The notes: generated by a model not told the origin, from the sequence alone. A stretch of DNA of 64,000 nucleotides from Acetobacteraceae bacterium (GCA_022842185.1 JALHQB010000005.1:62001-126000), one strand, 5' to 3'. Counted from the stretch's first letter, positions 19,566 through 29,242 are shown. Translations and numbers: made by a program.

Positions 19566-20594
19566 ATGCGCGTTGGCGTCTTCCTGTTCCACGAATCCCG
19601 CGACCCGGCCGGCGACAGCCGGGTGATCGACGAGGCGGTGCGCGAGGCGAAGCTCGCCGAAGATGAGGGCATGGATGCCGTCTTCCTCGCCGAACATCAC
19701 TTCGACGGCAATTGCGTCTATGTCGATCCGCCGACCTTCGCCGCCGCGCTCGCGATGGCCACCAGCCGGATCAAGATCGGCTTCGCGGTGCTGCAAAGCT
19801 CACTGTACCACCCGCTGCGCATGGCCGAGCAGATCGCGCTGATCGACAACCTGTCGAAGGGCCGGTTGATCGTGGGCCTTGGCCGCGGCAGCATGGTCAA
19901 TCTGCACGAGTACAAGGGCTACCAGATCGACCCCACCAGCGCGCAGGACCGCTTCGAGGAAATCGAATCCATCCTGCTGAAATGCTGGTCCGGCGAACCG
20001 GTGAAGCATGAGGGCAAGTACTGGAACATCGACATCCCGATGCTCCGCCCGCTGCCCTACACCAAGCCGCATCCGCCGATCCTGCGGTCGGTGGCATCGG
20101 AAGGTTCGCTGGTCGGCCAGGCGCGGCAGGGGCGGCCGGTCATCATGGCGGCGGCGACGGCCGCCGGCGCGGCGCATAATATCGACATCTACCGCAAGGC
20201 GGCGACGCAGGCCGGCATTTCCGACCCGCAGATCGACCGCGCCATCGCCGAATCCTGGGTGTCGCGCACCGCCATCATCGCGCCGACCGATGAGGAAGCC
20301 GAGCAGGTCGGCCTGCCGTATTTCCGGCAGATGCAGCAGTACCGCGCGGCGCAGAGCTCAGCCTTCGAACAGCGCGCGGCGGATCAGAACAAGGCCGCCG
20401 CGCCGCCGCTGCAATGCGGGTCCCCCGCGACGGTGATGGAGGATTTCACCACCCTGGCCGCGACCGGCATCGGCGGGGTCAGCGTCCGCTTCCGTACCGG
20501 GCCGATGCCGGCGGCCTTCTCGGCGCGCGCGCTGAAGCTGTTCATGCAGGAAATCGCGCCGCGGGTCAGGGCCACCGAGCCGGTCGCGGCCTGA
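19566..20594 (+). CDS. Luciferase-like (LLM) flavin-dependent oxidoreductase
   Basis: The 342-residue TIM-barrel protein has the bacterial-luciferase pattern: EGMDAVFLAEHHFDG near the start, SRIKIGFAVLQSSLYHPLRMAEQIALIDNLSKGRL, and VGLGRGSM. Such enzymes use reduced flavin and oxygen, or F420, to oxidise small organics. GGAG precedes the ATG. It belongs to the short LLM subfamily and is not close to the 440-residue DszA/NtaA-type enzymes at 40757, 54535 and 55907. Substrate unknown. Confidence 0.88.
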   Translation: MRVGVFLFHESRDPAGDSRVIDEAVREAKLAEDEGMDAVFLAEHHFDGNCVYVDPPTFAAALAMATSRIKIGFAVLQSSLYHPLRMAEQIALIDNLSKGRLIVGLGRGSMVNLHEYKGYQIDPTSAQDRFEEIESILLKCWSGEPVKHEGKYWNIDIPMLRPLPYTKPHPPILRSVASEGSLVGQARQGRPVIMAAATAAGAAHNIDIYRKAATQAGISDPQIDRAIAESWVSRTAIIAPTDEEAEQVGLPYFRQMQQYRAAQSSAFEQRAADQNKAAAPPLQCGSPATVMEDFTTLAATGIGGVSVRFRTGPMPAAFSARALKLFMQEIAPRVRATEPVAA

Positions 20595-20618
20595 CGCAGC
20601 AGCGTGCTGTGGCGGGTA

Positions 20619-21395
20619 CTACCGCCGCAGCTCCATCTGGATTGGCCCCTCGCGCTCACCCCGCGCGAACTGATCCACCATCGCGTTGCCGGTATCCCCC
20701 AGCGCCGTGGCCGCGCCGGTCCACACGATCGTGCCCTTGTGCAGCATCGCGGCGTCATCCCCGATGCGCCGTGCTGACGCCATGTCATGGGTGATCGAAA
20801 CCGCCGTCGCGCCCAGCCGCTTCACGACATCCACGATCAGCCCGTCGATCACCGCGCCCATGATCGGGTCCAGCCCGGTGGTCGGTTCATCAAAGAAGAT
20901 GATGTCGGGCTGCGCCGCGATGGCACGCGCCAGCCCCACGCGCTTCTGCATCCCGCCCGACAGCTCCGAGGGCGAAAGATCGCCGACAGAGGCCGCCAGC
21001 CCGACCTGGGCCAGCACCTCGGCAGCCTTGTCGCGCGCCTGGGACCGGGTGATGCGCTTCTGCGCCAGCAGCTTGAAGCAGACATTTTCCCAGACAGGCA
21101 GGCTGTCGAACAGCGCGCCGTTCTGGAACAGCATGCCGATCCGGTCGTTCAACGCCTCCCGCTCGCGCCGCGGCATCGAGACGATGTCGCGCCCATCGAT
21201 CTCGATGGTGCCGGCATCGGGCGCGATCAGCCCCAGGATGCATTTGATCGTGACGGACTTGCCCGACCCCGACCCGCCCAGGATCACCATGCCGTGCCCG
21301 GCACGAATATCGAGATCGACGCCGTCCAGCACGCGCTTCTCGCCGAACGCCTTGGACAGGCCGCGCAGGCGGATCTTGGGAACAGCGTCGGTCAT
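20619..21395 (-). CDS. mlaF: ABC transporter ATP-binding protein, MlaF-like
   Basis: The 258-residue ATPase has Walker A GGSGSGKSVTIK, signature LSGGMQKRVGLARAI, and Walker B IIFFDEPTTGLDP. The sequence type and the adjacent MlaE-like permease indicate an MlaFE-type lipid transporter that moves phospholipids between inner and outer membranes. The ATG overlaps the permease stop by four bases. No mlaD (MCE substrate-binding) gene follows; the next gene is on the other strand and unrelated, so MlaD must be elsewhere. Confidence 0.9.
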   Translation of the reverse strand: MTDAVPKIRLRGLSKAFGEKRVLDGVDLDIRAGHGMVILGGSGSGKSVTIKCILGLIAPDAGTIEIDGRDIVSMPRREREALNDRIGMLFQNGALFDSLPVWENVCFKLLAQKRITRSQARDKAAEVLAQVGLAASVGDLSPSELSGGMQKRVGLARAIAAQPDIIFFDEPTTGLDPIMGAVIDGLIVDVVKRLGATAVSITHDMASARRIGDDAAMLHKGTIVWTGAATALGDTGNAMVDQFARGEREGPIQMELRR

Positions 21396-22177
21396 CGCGC
21401 GAAGAACATCTCGGTCAGCACATAGTCGAAGGCGAGGATCAGGATCGACGACGCCACGACCGCGGAAGTCGTCGCCGCACCCACACCCTGCGCGCCGCCG
21501 CGCGAATTATACCCGCACCAGCAGCCCATCAGCGTGATGACGAAGCCGAACACCGCCGCCTTCACCAGCCCCGAGACGACGTCCATCACCTGCAGGAAAT
21601 CCATCGTCGCCTTGAGGTAGCCGGCCGAATTGAAGCCGAGATTCGTCGTGCCCACGAACCAGCCGCCCATCACACCCAGGATGTCGGCCACCACCACCAG
21701 GAAGGGCAGGGCGATCACGCCCGCCAGCAGCCGCGGTGTCACCAGGTACTTCATCGGGTTGGTGGAAAGCGTGGTCAGGGCATCGATCTGGTCGGTCACG
21801 CGCATGGTGCCGATCTCGGCGGCGAAGGACGCGCCGATGCGTCCCGCCACCATCAGCGATGCGATCACCGGCCCCAATTCGCGCGTGATCGACAGCACCA
21901 CGACATTCGCCACGGCGCCTTCCGCGTTGAAGCGCGCGAAGCCCGTATAGGACTGCAACGCCAGCACCATGCCGGTGAACAGCGCCGTCAGCGCCACCAC
22001 CGGCAGGGAGAAATACGCGATCTCGACCAGATGCTTCACGAACAGCCGCGCGAAGAAGGGCGGGCGGAACAGATGCGACACCGCCTCCAGCGCGAACAGC
22101 GTCAGCGCACCCAGCGCCCGGCAGGCATCGATCACGGCGCGGCCGAGCGCCGCGACAGGATTCAGGACCAGGTCCAA
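21392..22177 (-). CDS. mlaE: MlaE-family lipid transport permease
   Basis: The protein has 261 residues from a TTG at 22177, five to six membrane spans, and the MlaE family hallmark EIGTMRVTDQIDALTTLSTNP after GRIGASFAA. It forms the membrane channel for the MlaF ATPase. The frame is open to an ATG at 22216, but that lies inside alr and adds non-family residues; TTG four bases after the alr stop gives the usual family length. The gene appears coupled to both alr and mlaF. Confidence 0.88.
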   Translation of the reverse strand: MDLVLNPVAALGRAVIDACRALGALTLFALEAVSHLFRPPFFARLFVKHLVEIAYFSLPVVALTALFTGMVLALQSYTGFARFNAEGAVANVVVLSITRELGPVIASLMVAGRIGASFAAEIGTMRVTDQIDALTTLSTNPMKYLVTPRLLAGVIALPFLVVVADILGVMGGWFVGTTNLGFNSAGYLKATMDFLQVMDVVSGLVKAAVFGFVITLMGCWCGYNSRGGAQGVGAATTSAVVASSILILAFDYVLTEMFFAR

Positions 22178-22181
22178 CGGA

Positions 22182-23255
22182 TCAGGCCCGCACGTAGTCG
22201 CGCGCGTATCGCGCACCGAGGCTGGTCAGGATCTCATACCCGATCGTACTCGACAGCGCCGCCAGCGCGTCGGGCTGGCAGCCCGCCCCGCCGATCAGCG
22301 TCAGCCGGTCGCCGACCACGATCTCGGGGCAGTCGGTCACGTCGAAGGTGGTCAGATCCATGGATACCCGGCCAATGAGGGGAACGAGCCGGCCACGGAA
22401 TTCCGCGACACCCCGGCCCGACAAGCTTCTCAGGTAGCCATCCGCGTAGCCCGCCGCAACCGTTGCAACCTGCGTGGGTCGCGGCGCGGTCCAGGCGGCG
22501 CCATACCCGACCGGCGTGCCGGGCGAGATTTGGCGCAGTTGCAGCACCGGCACTTCCAGCCGCACCACCGGCCGCATCGGGTTCGGCGCGTCGGGCGTGG
22601 GGTTGATTCCGTACAGCGCGCAGCCCGGCCGGGCCAGATCCGAGGCGAAATCAGCGCCCAGGAACATCCCCGACGAATTGGCGAAGGACCGGCGCATCTT
22701 CGGCAGCCCCGCGCAGGCCGCCGCGAAGCGCGCCGCCTGCGCCGCATTCATCGGATGCGCGGCTTCATCGGCACAGGCGAGGTGCGTCATCACATAATGG
22801 AGATCGAGCCCCGCCAGCAGCCCCGGATCGGCCGAGACCCGCGCGAGGTCCCGCCCATCCAGCCCAAGCCGCGCCATCCCGGTATCGACATGCAGGATCG
22901 CCCGCCGGGCGCCGCCCGCCGCGCGCCCCGCCGCCGCATGGGCGGTGGCGTCGCCCAGCGCATTCAGCACCGGCGTCAACGCCGCGTCGCCATCCTCGCC
23001 CGGTGCGAAGCCGCCGAGCACGCCGATCATCGGCCCGGGGCCGATCGCCGCGCGCAGCGCGATGCCTTCTTCCAGCAGCGCCACGAAGAAGTGCCGGCAA
23101 CCCGCCGCGCGCAGCGCCCGCCCGACCTCGGCGGCGCCCAGCCCGTAGCCATCCGCCTTGACCACGCCGGCCACCGCGCCCGGGGCGCCGCGCGCCGCCA
23201 GATCCCGCCAATTCGCCACGATCGCCGGCAGGTCGATGGTCAGCGTCGCGGTCAT
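22182..23255 (-). CDS. alr: Alanine racemase
   Basis: The 357-residue PLP enzyme makes D-alanine for peptidoglycan. The PLP lysine is Lys33 in VVKADGYGLGA, the barrel strand LHVDTGMARLG follows, and the second-domain catalytic tyrosine lies in PVGYGAAW; the ending IGYEILTSLGARYARDYVR is typical of Alr. Its ATG overlaps the acetyltransferase stop (TGATG). It lies in the dnaB-GNAT-alr-mlaE-mlaF run. Confidence 0.94.
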   Translation of the reverse strand: MTATLTIDLPAIVANWRDLAARGAPGAVAGVVKADGYGLGAAEVGRALRAAGCRHFFVALLEEGIALRAAIGPGPMIGVLGGFAPGEDGDAALTPVLNALGDATAHAAAGRAAGGARRAILHVDTGMARLGLDGRDLARVSADPGLLAGLDLHYVMTHLACADEAAHPMNAAQAARFAAACAGLPKMRRSFANSSGMFLGADFASDLARPGCALYGINPTPDAPNPMRPVVRLEVPVLQLRQISPGTPVGYGAAWTAPRPTQVATVAAGYADGYLRSLSGRGVAEFRGRLVPLIGRVSMDLTTFDVTDCPEIVVGDRLTLIGGAGCQPDALAALSSTIGYEILTSLGARYARDYVRA

Positions 23256-23704
23256 CAAAGGTCCTTGCGATACAGCAGGAAGCCGCCATGGGCGGCGACG
23301 CGGTCATACAGAAGCCGCGCCGTCGTGTTGGTCTCATGCGTGTGCCAATAGACCCGCTCGGCGCCGGCCTCCCGCGCCCGGTCATACAGCGCGGCGATCA
23401 GCGCCCGCCCGATGCCGCGCCCGCGCTGGTCGGGTGCCGCGAACAGATCCTGCAGATAACAGGTGCTGCCCGCCAGCATCGTGTTGCGGTGAAAGATGAT
23501 GTGGGCCAGGCCTACCAGCCGTCCGTCGGCCTCCGCCACCAGGCATTCCATCGGCTCCAGCGCATCGAAGAAGCGCGACCAGGCCAGCCGCGTGATCGCA
23601 TCCGACGGAGCGGTGGGTCCATGCCGCCCGTAGAAGGCGTTGTAGCCGAGCCAGAGCGGCAGCCAGGCGTCGAGATCTTCGGGCGCGGCGGCGCGGACGA
23701 CCAT
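23255..23704 (-). CDS. GNAT-family N-acetyltransferase
   Basis: The 149-residue single-domain GNAT has the acetyl-CoA loop QRGRGIGRALIAALYDRA and the C-terminal YWHTHETNTTARLLYDRVA helix-strand. The acceptor is unknown. The ATG at 23704 lies four bases after the dnaB stop; an upstream ATG at 23716 would overlap dnaB. It is translationally linked to alr. Confidence 0.85.
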   Translation of the reverse strand: MVVRAAAPEDLDAWLPLWLGYNAFYGRHGPTAPSDAITRLAWSRFFDALEPMECLVAEADGRLVGLAHIIFHRNTMLAGSTCYLQDLFAAPDQRGRGIGRALIAALYDRAREAGAERVYWHTHETNTTARLLYDRVAAHGGFLLYRKDL

Positions 23705-23708
23705 GCGC

Positions 23709-25226
23709 CTATCCATGCATCTGCTCGTCATGCGTGGTGTCGAGGTCGCCGAAGCGCGTGAACTCGGCCTCGAAATACAGCTTGATCGCGCCGGTCGGGC
23801 CGTGGCGCTGCTTGGCGATGATCAGCTCCGCCTTGTTGTGCGCCATCTCCATGTCCTTCTGCCACTTGTCCACCGCGTCGTGGAATTTCTCGGGGTTGTC
23901 GAAGGTCAGCTCCTTCGGCGCCCGCTGCATCAGGTAGTAGTCGTCGCGATAGACGAACATCACCACGTCGGCGTCCTGCTCGATCGACCCCGATTCGCGC
24001 AGGTCGCTCAACTGCGGCCGCTTGTCCTCGCGCGATTCGACGGCGCGCGACAGCTGCGACAGCGCGATCACCGGCACCGACAATTCCTTGGCGATCGCCT
24101 TCAGCCCCTGCGTGATCATCGAGATTTCGAGCACGCGATTCTCCGGCCGCGTGCCCGCCGCCGGGCGCATCAGCTGGAGGTAATCGACCACCACCAGATC
24201 AAGCCCCTTGGTGCGCTTGAGGCGCCGGCAGCGCGTGCGCAGCGCCGAAATCGTGATCGCCGGCGTATCGTCGATCCACAAGGGCAGGGCGGAGATCTCG
24301 CGGCTGACCTCGACGAAGCGGTCGAAGTCGCGCTGGCCGATCTCGCCACGACGGATTCGGTCGCCGGAAATCCGCGCTTCCTCGGACAGCAGGCGGGTCG
24401 CCAGCTGGTCCGCGCTCATTTCCAGGGAGAAGATCGCGCAGCCGCCGCGCGGCACCGCGTTGGGGTCCTTCTCCCGCGCCGCGCGCAGGATGGATTTCGC
24501 CGCGCCGAACGCGACCTTGGTCGCCAGCGCCGTCTTGCCCATGCCCGGCCGCCCTGCGACGATCAGAAGGTCGGACGGATGCAGCCCGCCCATCTTGGCA
24601 TCGAGGTCGCGCAAGCCTGTCGGCAGGCCGGACACGCCGCCCGGCGTGCTGAACGCCTTCTCGGCATTCTTGACCGCCTCGATCAACGCGCGTTCGAAGG
24701 ACACGAAGCCGCCATCGCCGGCGCCACCTTCCTTCGCCAGGTCGAATAGCGCCTGCTCGGCGGCTTCCAACTGGCCGCGGGCGTCGAGTTCCGCCTCCGC
24801 CCCGAAGGCGCGGTTCACCACGACTTCGCCGAGGTCGATCAACTGCCGCCGCAGATAGGCGTCATAGACGACGCGCCCGTATTCGCCGGCATTGATGATG
24901 CCGACCATCGCCGACAGCAGCTGCGCGAGATAGGCCGGCCCGCCCACCTCATCCAACAGCCCGGAATGTTCGAATTCTGCGCGCAGCGTGACGACATCCG
25001 CCAGCTGCCCGGCTTCGACCCGCCGCTGGATGCCCTGGTAGATTCGCCCGTGGATCGGGTCGGCGAAATGATCCGGGGCGAGGAATTCCGAGACCCGTTC
25101 ATAGGCCTTGTTGTTGGCGAGCAGCGCCCCCAACAGCGCCTGTTCGGCCGCGAGGTTCGAGGGTGGCAGCCGCTGGGACAGACCCAGCAAGCCGTCGGGT
25201 GAGGCAGGCGCGTCGAAGCTGTTCAT
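23709..25226 (-). CDS. dnaB: Replicative DNA helicase
   Basis: The 505-residue hexameric helicase unwinds the replication fork. It has the N-terminal DnaB domain (NLAAEQALLGALL), Walker A GRPGMGKT at residues 225-232, FSLEMSADQLATRLLSE, the Walker B region LDLVVVDYLQLM, and SRAVESREDKRPQLSDLRESG. No intein or insertion is present. Standing in its usual alphaproteobacterial neighbourhood near rpsF/rpsR/rplI and alr, it is certainly a housekeeping gene. Confidence 0.97.
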   Translation of the reverse strand: MNSFDAPASPDGLLGLSQRLPPSNLAAEQALLGALLANNKAYERVSEFLAPDHFADPIHGRIYQGIQRRVEAGQLADVVTLRAEFEHSGLLDEVGGPAYLAQLLSAMVGIINAGEYGRVVYDAYLRRQLIDLGEVVVNRAFGAEAELDARGQLEAAEQALFDLAKEGGAGDGGFVSFERALIEAVKNAEKAFSTPGGVSGLPTGLRDLDAKMGGLHPSDLLIVAGRPGMGKTALATKVAFGAAKSILRAAREKDPNAVPRGGCAIFSLEMSADQLATRLLSEEARISGDRIRRGEIGQRDFDRFVEVSREISALPLWIDDTPAITISALRTRCRRLKRTKGLDLVVVDYLQLMRPAAGTRPENRVLEISMITQGLKAIAKELSVPVIALSQLSRAVESREDKRPQLSDLRESGSIEQDADVVMFVYRDDYYLMQRAPKELTFDNPEKFHDAVDKWQKDMEMAHNKAELIIAKQRHGPTGAIKLYFEAEFTRFGDLDTTHDEQMHG

Positions 25227-25330
25227 CGCCCCCCGTATAGCGCGGCCCGGCCCTGCCGGTCCCCGCCGATTCGGTCATCGCCCTGGGGATAGCGGGGATG
25301 ATGTGGCGGCGCCGTGGTCATTGGCCGGTT

Positions 25331-26551
25331 TCAGGCCTGCGCCCGCGCCGCGGCCCGTTCCGCCTCCCACATGTAGTCGCGCGTCAGCGGCAGCGTGTCG
25401 TGCCGCCGCGTGACCTGGGTCTGCCAGACCATATGGCCCATGTGGCGGAACGAGAGTTCCGCGCCCGCCAGATAGAATTCGAACATCCGGCAGAACCGCT
25501 CATCGGTCAGGCTGGCGATGGTGTCGCGGTTGCCGGCGAAGCGCGCGCGCCAATGCGCGATCGTCTCCGCGTAATGCAGCCGCAGCACTTCGATGTCCGT
25601 CACCCATAGCCCGGCCTTCTCGATCTTCGGCAGGACTTCCGACAGGGCAGGGGAATAGCCGCCGGGGAAGATGTATTTCGCCAGCCAGGGATTGGTCGAA
25701 CCCGGCCCGTCCGACCGCCCGATCGCGTGGATCAGCGCGACCCCGTCTTCCTTCAGCGCGGCGCGGATGGCGCGGAAAAAGCGGCGATAATGGTTGATGC
25801 CGACATGCTCGAACATGCCGATCGACACGATCCGATCCACCGGCCGCGTCCAGTCGCGGTAGTCCATCAGTTCGAAGCGGACCTGGCCGGACAGCCCCGC
25901 TTCCTCGGCGCGCTGACGCGCCACCGCCAACTGTTCGGCCGACAGGGTGATGCCGGTGACCCGCGCGCCCCAATCGCGCGCCAGGCTGATCGCCATGCCG
26001 CCCCAGCCGCAACCGATGTCCAGCACCTCCAGCCCCGGCCGGTCGAGATGCAGCTTGGCCGCGATGTGTCGCTTCTTGGCCGCCTGCGCCTGTTCCAGCG
26101 TCTCGGCGCCGGTGGTGAAGTAGCCGCAGGAATATTGCCGGTCGCGGTCGAGGAACAGGGAATAGAGCCGGCCGTTCAGGTCGTAGTGATGCGCCGCGTT
26201 GCGCCTGGCCCGCCCGGCGGGATTGAGCTGGTCGAGCCGCCGCCGCACGAGCCGGAACAATTCCATCGCGCGTTCGGCCGGATGCGAGCCGCCGCTCATC
26301 ATATTGAGCACGAACAGGTCGAGCAGAGTGAAAAGGGAGCAGCCTTCCGGCTCGACCTCACCATTCATGTAGCCTTCGCCGAAGGCCAAAGCGGGGTTGA
26401 AGGTCATCCCCCGCAGCGCCCGCCGCGTGGTGATGCGCATGCCGGCTTCGGGTCCGGGTCCGCCGTGATACTGGCGCAGCGTGCCGTCCGGGTAGCGTAC
26501 GGACAGGCGGCCGTGGCGGATCAGGCGCTTGAGGGCGAGGTGGAACAGCAT
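25331..26551 (-). CDS. cfa: Cyclopropane-fatty-acyl-phospholipid synthase family methyltransferase
   Basis: The 406-residue SAM-dependent enzyme adds a methylene bridge to unsaturated membrane lipids. It has the N-terminal lipid-binding part, the SAM motif VLDIGCGWGGMAISLARDWGA, and the CFA-type stretches QYSCGYFT and SIGMFEHVG. The ATG at 26551 is preceded by AGGAG seven bases away; the open frame beyond it enters the repeat. A multi-hairpin repeat separates it from rplI, so it may have its own promoter. Confidence 0.92.
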   Translation of the reverse strand: MLFHLALKRLIRHGRLSVRYPDGTLRQYHGGPGPEAGMRITTRRALRGMTFNPALAFGEGYMNGEVEPEGCSLFTLLDLFVLNMMSGGSHPAERAMELFRLVRRRLDQLNPAGRARRNAAHHYDLNGRLYSLFLDRDRQYSCGYFTTGAETLEQAQAAKKRHIAAKLHLDRPGLEVLDIGCGWGGMAISLARDWGARVTGITLSAEQLAVARQRAEEAGLSGQVRFELMDYRDWTRPVDRIVSIGMFEHVGINHYRRFFRAIRAALKEDGVALIHAIGRSDGPGSTNPWLAKYIFPGGYSPALSEVLPKIEKAGLWVTDIEVLRLHYAETIAHWRARFAGNRDTIASLTDERFCRMFEFYLAGAELSFRHMGHMVWQTQVTRRHDTLPLTRDYMWEAERAAARAQA

Positions 26552-26711
26552 GCGAGGCTCCTCCTGGCGTGGAAGAACTTTGCCGCGGGGTTCGAAACGG
26601 ACAGCGCCGCGCTGCGGCATGTCCCATGTTTCGATAAAATGGGCGGAAGCGCAACGCAGACGAACGGCATGAATTCATGCCCGGCGGCGCAATAGTCGTG
26701 GGGGTGGCTCT

Positions 26712-26863
26712 CAGAGAGGGGCATTGCCCCTTTCCGAACCTCACCCCACCAAAGGCTTAAGGCCTTTGGAAACCGCAACTTGGCCATTCAGGCGCCAAGT
26801 ATCCGCGGTCCAGGAGGCCGTAGCCTCCTGGCGGGGTGGCTTGGAGGGGCAGCGCCCCTCCAA
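26712..26863. repeat. Multi-hairpin dispersed repeat, inverted orientation
   Basis: This holds the same modules in reverse order: a mismatched AGAGGGGC/GCCCCTTT hairpin (26714-26735), CCAAAGGC/GCCTTTGG (26749-26769), arms CCAGGAGGC/GCCTCCTGG (26810-26831), and GGAGGGGCAGCGCCCCTCC (26843-26861). The third hairpin differs from the other copies on both arms in a matched way. It fills the rplI-cfa gap. Confidence 0.88.
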
Positions 26864-26866
26864 CCT

Positions 26867-27436
26867 TCAGCGGTCCTGGTCGGCCTGACCGGCCGCCAGT
26901 TCCGCCGCCAGCTCGGCTTCGAGCGACGCCGCCTCGGCTTCGTCCTCGGCTTCCACGCGCTCGCCGCGGGCCTGCTTCTCGGCTTCCTCGACCGACCGGG
27001 CGACGTTCACCGTCACCGGGATCGACACTTCCGGGTGCAGGGCGACATGCACGGTGGCGAGGCCGACCGACTTGATCGCGCTGCCCAGATGCACCTGGTC
27101 ACGGCCCACGGTCAGGCCGGCCGCGGTGCAGCCCTCGGCGATGTCGCGGGTCGAGACCGACCCGTACAGCGCACCGCTTTCGCCCGCCTGGCGAATGACC
27201 GTGATGGACAGGCCATGCACGCGCTCGGCGACGCGCTCGGCTTCCTCGCGGCGCTTGATGTTCTGCGCTTCCAGCTGGGCGCGCTCGGCTTCGAAGCGGG
27301 CCAGGTTCGCCTTGTTGGCGCGGATGGCCTTGCCCGAGGGCAGCAGGAAGTTGCGCGCGTAGCCGGGCTTCACCTTAACCAGCTCGCCCATCTGGCCGAG
27401 CTTGTCGACGCGCTGCATCAGGATGAGTTCGATCAT
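26867..27436 (-). CDS. rplI: 50S ribosomal protein L9
   Basis: The 189-residue protein has the L9 N-terminal domain ([28 protein letters not shown]) and C-terminal rRNA-binding domain ([11 protein letters not shown]). An acidic, alanine-rich tail of about 40 residues ([20 protein letters not shown]) exceeds the usual 150-residue length; such tails occur in alphaproteobacterial L9. The ATG at 27436 has GGAGG six bases upstream and overlaps the DUF2232 stop by four bases. Confidence 0.97.
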   Translation of the reverse strand: MIELILMQRVDKLGQMGELVKVKPGYARNFLLPSGKAIRANKANLARFEAERAQLEAQNIKRREEAERVAERVHGLSITVIRQAGESGALYGSVSTRDIAEGCTAAGLTVGRDQVHLGSAIKSVGLATVHVALHPEVSIPVTVNVARSVEEAEKQARGERVEAEDEAEAASLEAELAAELAAGQADQDR

Positions 27437-28338
27437 GTTGTGCCTCCGGGCGGGCTCGTGCGCCGCCCCCATTGCTCGTAGAAACCGAAGGCCGTCACCG
27501 CGATTGCGGCCGGCACGCTGAGGATGACCAGGCCGGCATAGAAGATGCCGAGCATGAAGTGGCGGCCGGACCGGCCGGCGGAACGGCGATGCACCGCGGC
27601 GATCCCCTGGAGGAACACCGGCAGCAGAAGCAGCAGCAGGACGGACAGCAACACCACGTCGCCATCCCCGCCGAAGGCGAGCCACGCGGCGGCCCCCAGT
27701 CCGGTAAGCGGCGGGTACCAGCCCGGCAGGCGCAGCTGGCTCCAAGCCGGGGTCGGCGACAGGGCAAGCCCGGTCCGAGTCAGGGCGGATTGCGCGGCCG
27801 CCCCGTTGACCGACAGCGAAACCGCCGACCAGAAGCCGACCGCCGCGGCCATCACCTGCACCAGTTCCGAAACCGGAAACTGCGTCGACGATGTCCCCAT
27901 GCGCTGCAGGCCGTTGACCACCGCCGTGCGGATCGCCGCTTCAAGCCCGCCCGGATAGCCCGAAAAGGCAACCCCCGCGAGGATGATGACGATCGCCGGC
28001 CAGATCCCGAGGATGGCCAGCGGCACGCCGAGCTCGATGCGCCCATGGCGGAAACCGAACACGACGATCAGCAGCGCCGGTATCCCGAAGCCCGCCAGGA
28101 ACACCGTCATCGGCAGCAGGCCCGCGACCGCGACATGGATCACCGCCGCCAGTCCCGCCGCCCAGGCCATCGCGGCCGGGCCGAAGCCCAGCCCGGCGGC
28201 AAACAGCGGCAGCGGGGTCAGCCAGAAGGCGGCGAAACCCAGCGGAAGCCCGCGCATGGCCCACAGCGAGAGGATGGCGGCGGTGAGACCCGCCGCCGTT
28301 CCCGCCAGCCATCGCGGATTGCCGAGCGCGCTGCCCAT
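27433..28338 (-). CDS. DUF2232-type multi-pass membrane protein
   Basis: The 301-residue protein has about eight hydrophobic segments and a short basic C-terminus. Genes of this kind sit between rpsR and rplI in many alphaproteobacteria and are assigned to the DUF2232/YybS family; the biochemical role is not established. It overlaps rplI by four bases, so it is cotranslated with ribosomal proteins. A role in membrane or envelope homeostasis would be a guess. Confidence 0.8.
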   Translation of the reverse strand: MGSALGNPRWLAGTAAGLTAAILSLWAMRGLPLGFAAFWLTPLPLFAAGLGFGPAAMAWAAGLAAVIHVAVAGLLPMTVFLAGFGIPALLIVVFGFRHGRIELGVPLAILGIWPAIVIILAGVAFSGYPGGLEAAIRTAVVNGLQRMGTSSTQFPVSELVQVMAAAVGFWSAVSLSVNGAAAQSALTRTGLALSPTPAWSQLRLPGWYPPLTGLGAAAWLAFGGDGDVVLLSVLLLLLLPVFLQGIAAVHRRSAGRSGRHFMLGIFYAGLVILSVPAAIAVTAFGFYEQWGRRTSPPGGTT

Positions 28339-28362
28339 GACGGTATGCCCCGCCCTCCGTCG

Positions 28363-28641
28363 TCAGTCGTTGATGACGTAGGGCAGCAGCGCCAGGAAGC
28401 GGGCGCGCTTGATGGCCTGGGCCAGCTCGCGCTGCTTCTTGCCGGACACCGCCGTGATGCGGGACGGGACGATCTTGCCGCGCTCGGACAGGAAGCGGGA
28501 TAGCAGTCGGACGTCCTTGTAGTCGATCTTCGGCGCCTGCGGCCCCGAGAACGGGCAGGACTTCTTGCGCCGGTAGAAGGGGCGGCGCGCACCGACGGCC
28601 GGACGGCGGCCAGCGGGGGTCATGTCATTGGATTCGGACAT
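28363..28641 (-). CDS. rpsR: 30S ribosomal protein S18
   Basis: The 92-residue protein has the S18 core [44 protein letters not shown], which binds S6 and 16S rRNA on the platform of the small subunit. The N-terminal extension with [15 protein letters not shown] is normal for the group. It lies six bases after rpsF. Confidence 0.97.
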   Translation of the reverse strand: MSESNDMTPAGRRPAVGARRPFYRRKKSCPFSGPQAPKIDYKDVRLLSRFLSERGKIVPSRITAVSGKKQRELAQAIKRARFLALLPYVIND

Positions 28642-28647
28642 TGTCGC

Positions 28648-29121
28648 TTACTCCTCCATCCCGCCGGGGCCGTCCATGTCGTCACGCGGACGGGCGCGAT
28701 ACTCCTCGCGGTCGTCGCTGCGCTCACGGCCACGGCCGGAACCGAAGCGGCCGGCCGGACGCGGGCCGCGGAAGCCGCGGTCACGCTCACGGTCGTCGCC
28801 ACGCTTGGCGAGCACGGCCGACGGCGCCTCGTCGATCTCATCGACGCGGATCATCAGCGACCGCAGCACGTCTTCATTCAGGCCGAGCTGACGCTCGACT
28901 TCCGGCAGCGCGGTGCCCGGCGCGTCGATCCCGAGGAGCATGTAATGCGCCTTGCGGTTCTTCTTCACCTTGTAGGCGAGGCCGCGCAGGCCCCAATACT
29001 CGCGCTTCTTCACCTCGCCACCGCCTTCGGTGATGAGCGTGGCGACCTGCTCGGCGATCGCCTCGACCTGCTGCTGGGTGATGTCGTTGCGCGCGATGAA
29101 CACGCATTCGTACAATGGCAT
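28648..29121 (-). CDS. rpsF: 30S ribosomal protein S6
   Basis: The 157-residue protein has the S6 core (MPLYECVFIARNDITQQQVE, YWGLRGLAYKVKKNRKAHY) in the first 100 residues. The remaining 55 residues are a low-complexity arginine/glycine/aspartate tail (DDRERDRGFRGPRPAGRFGSGRGRE), longer than in E. coli S6 and probably flexible and RNA-contacting. It has an AGGGAG ribosome binding site and is the first gene of the rpsF-rpsR-DUF2232-rplI operon. Confidence 0.96.
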   Translation of the reverse strand: MPLYECVFIARNDITQQQVEAIAEQVATLITEGGGEVKKREYWGLRGLAYKVKKNRKAHYMLLGIDAPGTALPEVERQLGLNEDVLRSLMIRVDEIDEAPSAVLAKRGDDRERDRGFRGPRPAGRFGSGRGRERSDDREEYRARPRDDMDGPGGMEE

Positions 29122-29242
29122 GTGATCTCCCTATGGCTGGCTCAGCCCTGGCCCCGGAATAGGGCACGCAAACGGGCATAGCCGGGCGATTGCCTCGCGC
29201 CCGGCAGGGGAGGGCGGCGTAGAGCACGGCGCGTGCGCCAAA

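Noticed and set aside
29122-29160. S6:S18-binding leader RNA upstream of rpsF
   Set aside because: Position would suit such an autoregulatory leader, but I could not fold the characteristic bulged stem with confidence, so only the hairpin at 29243 is reported.
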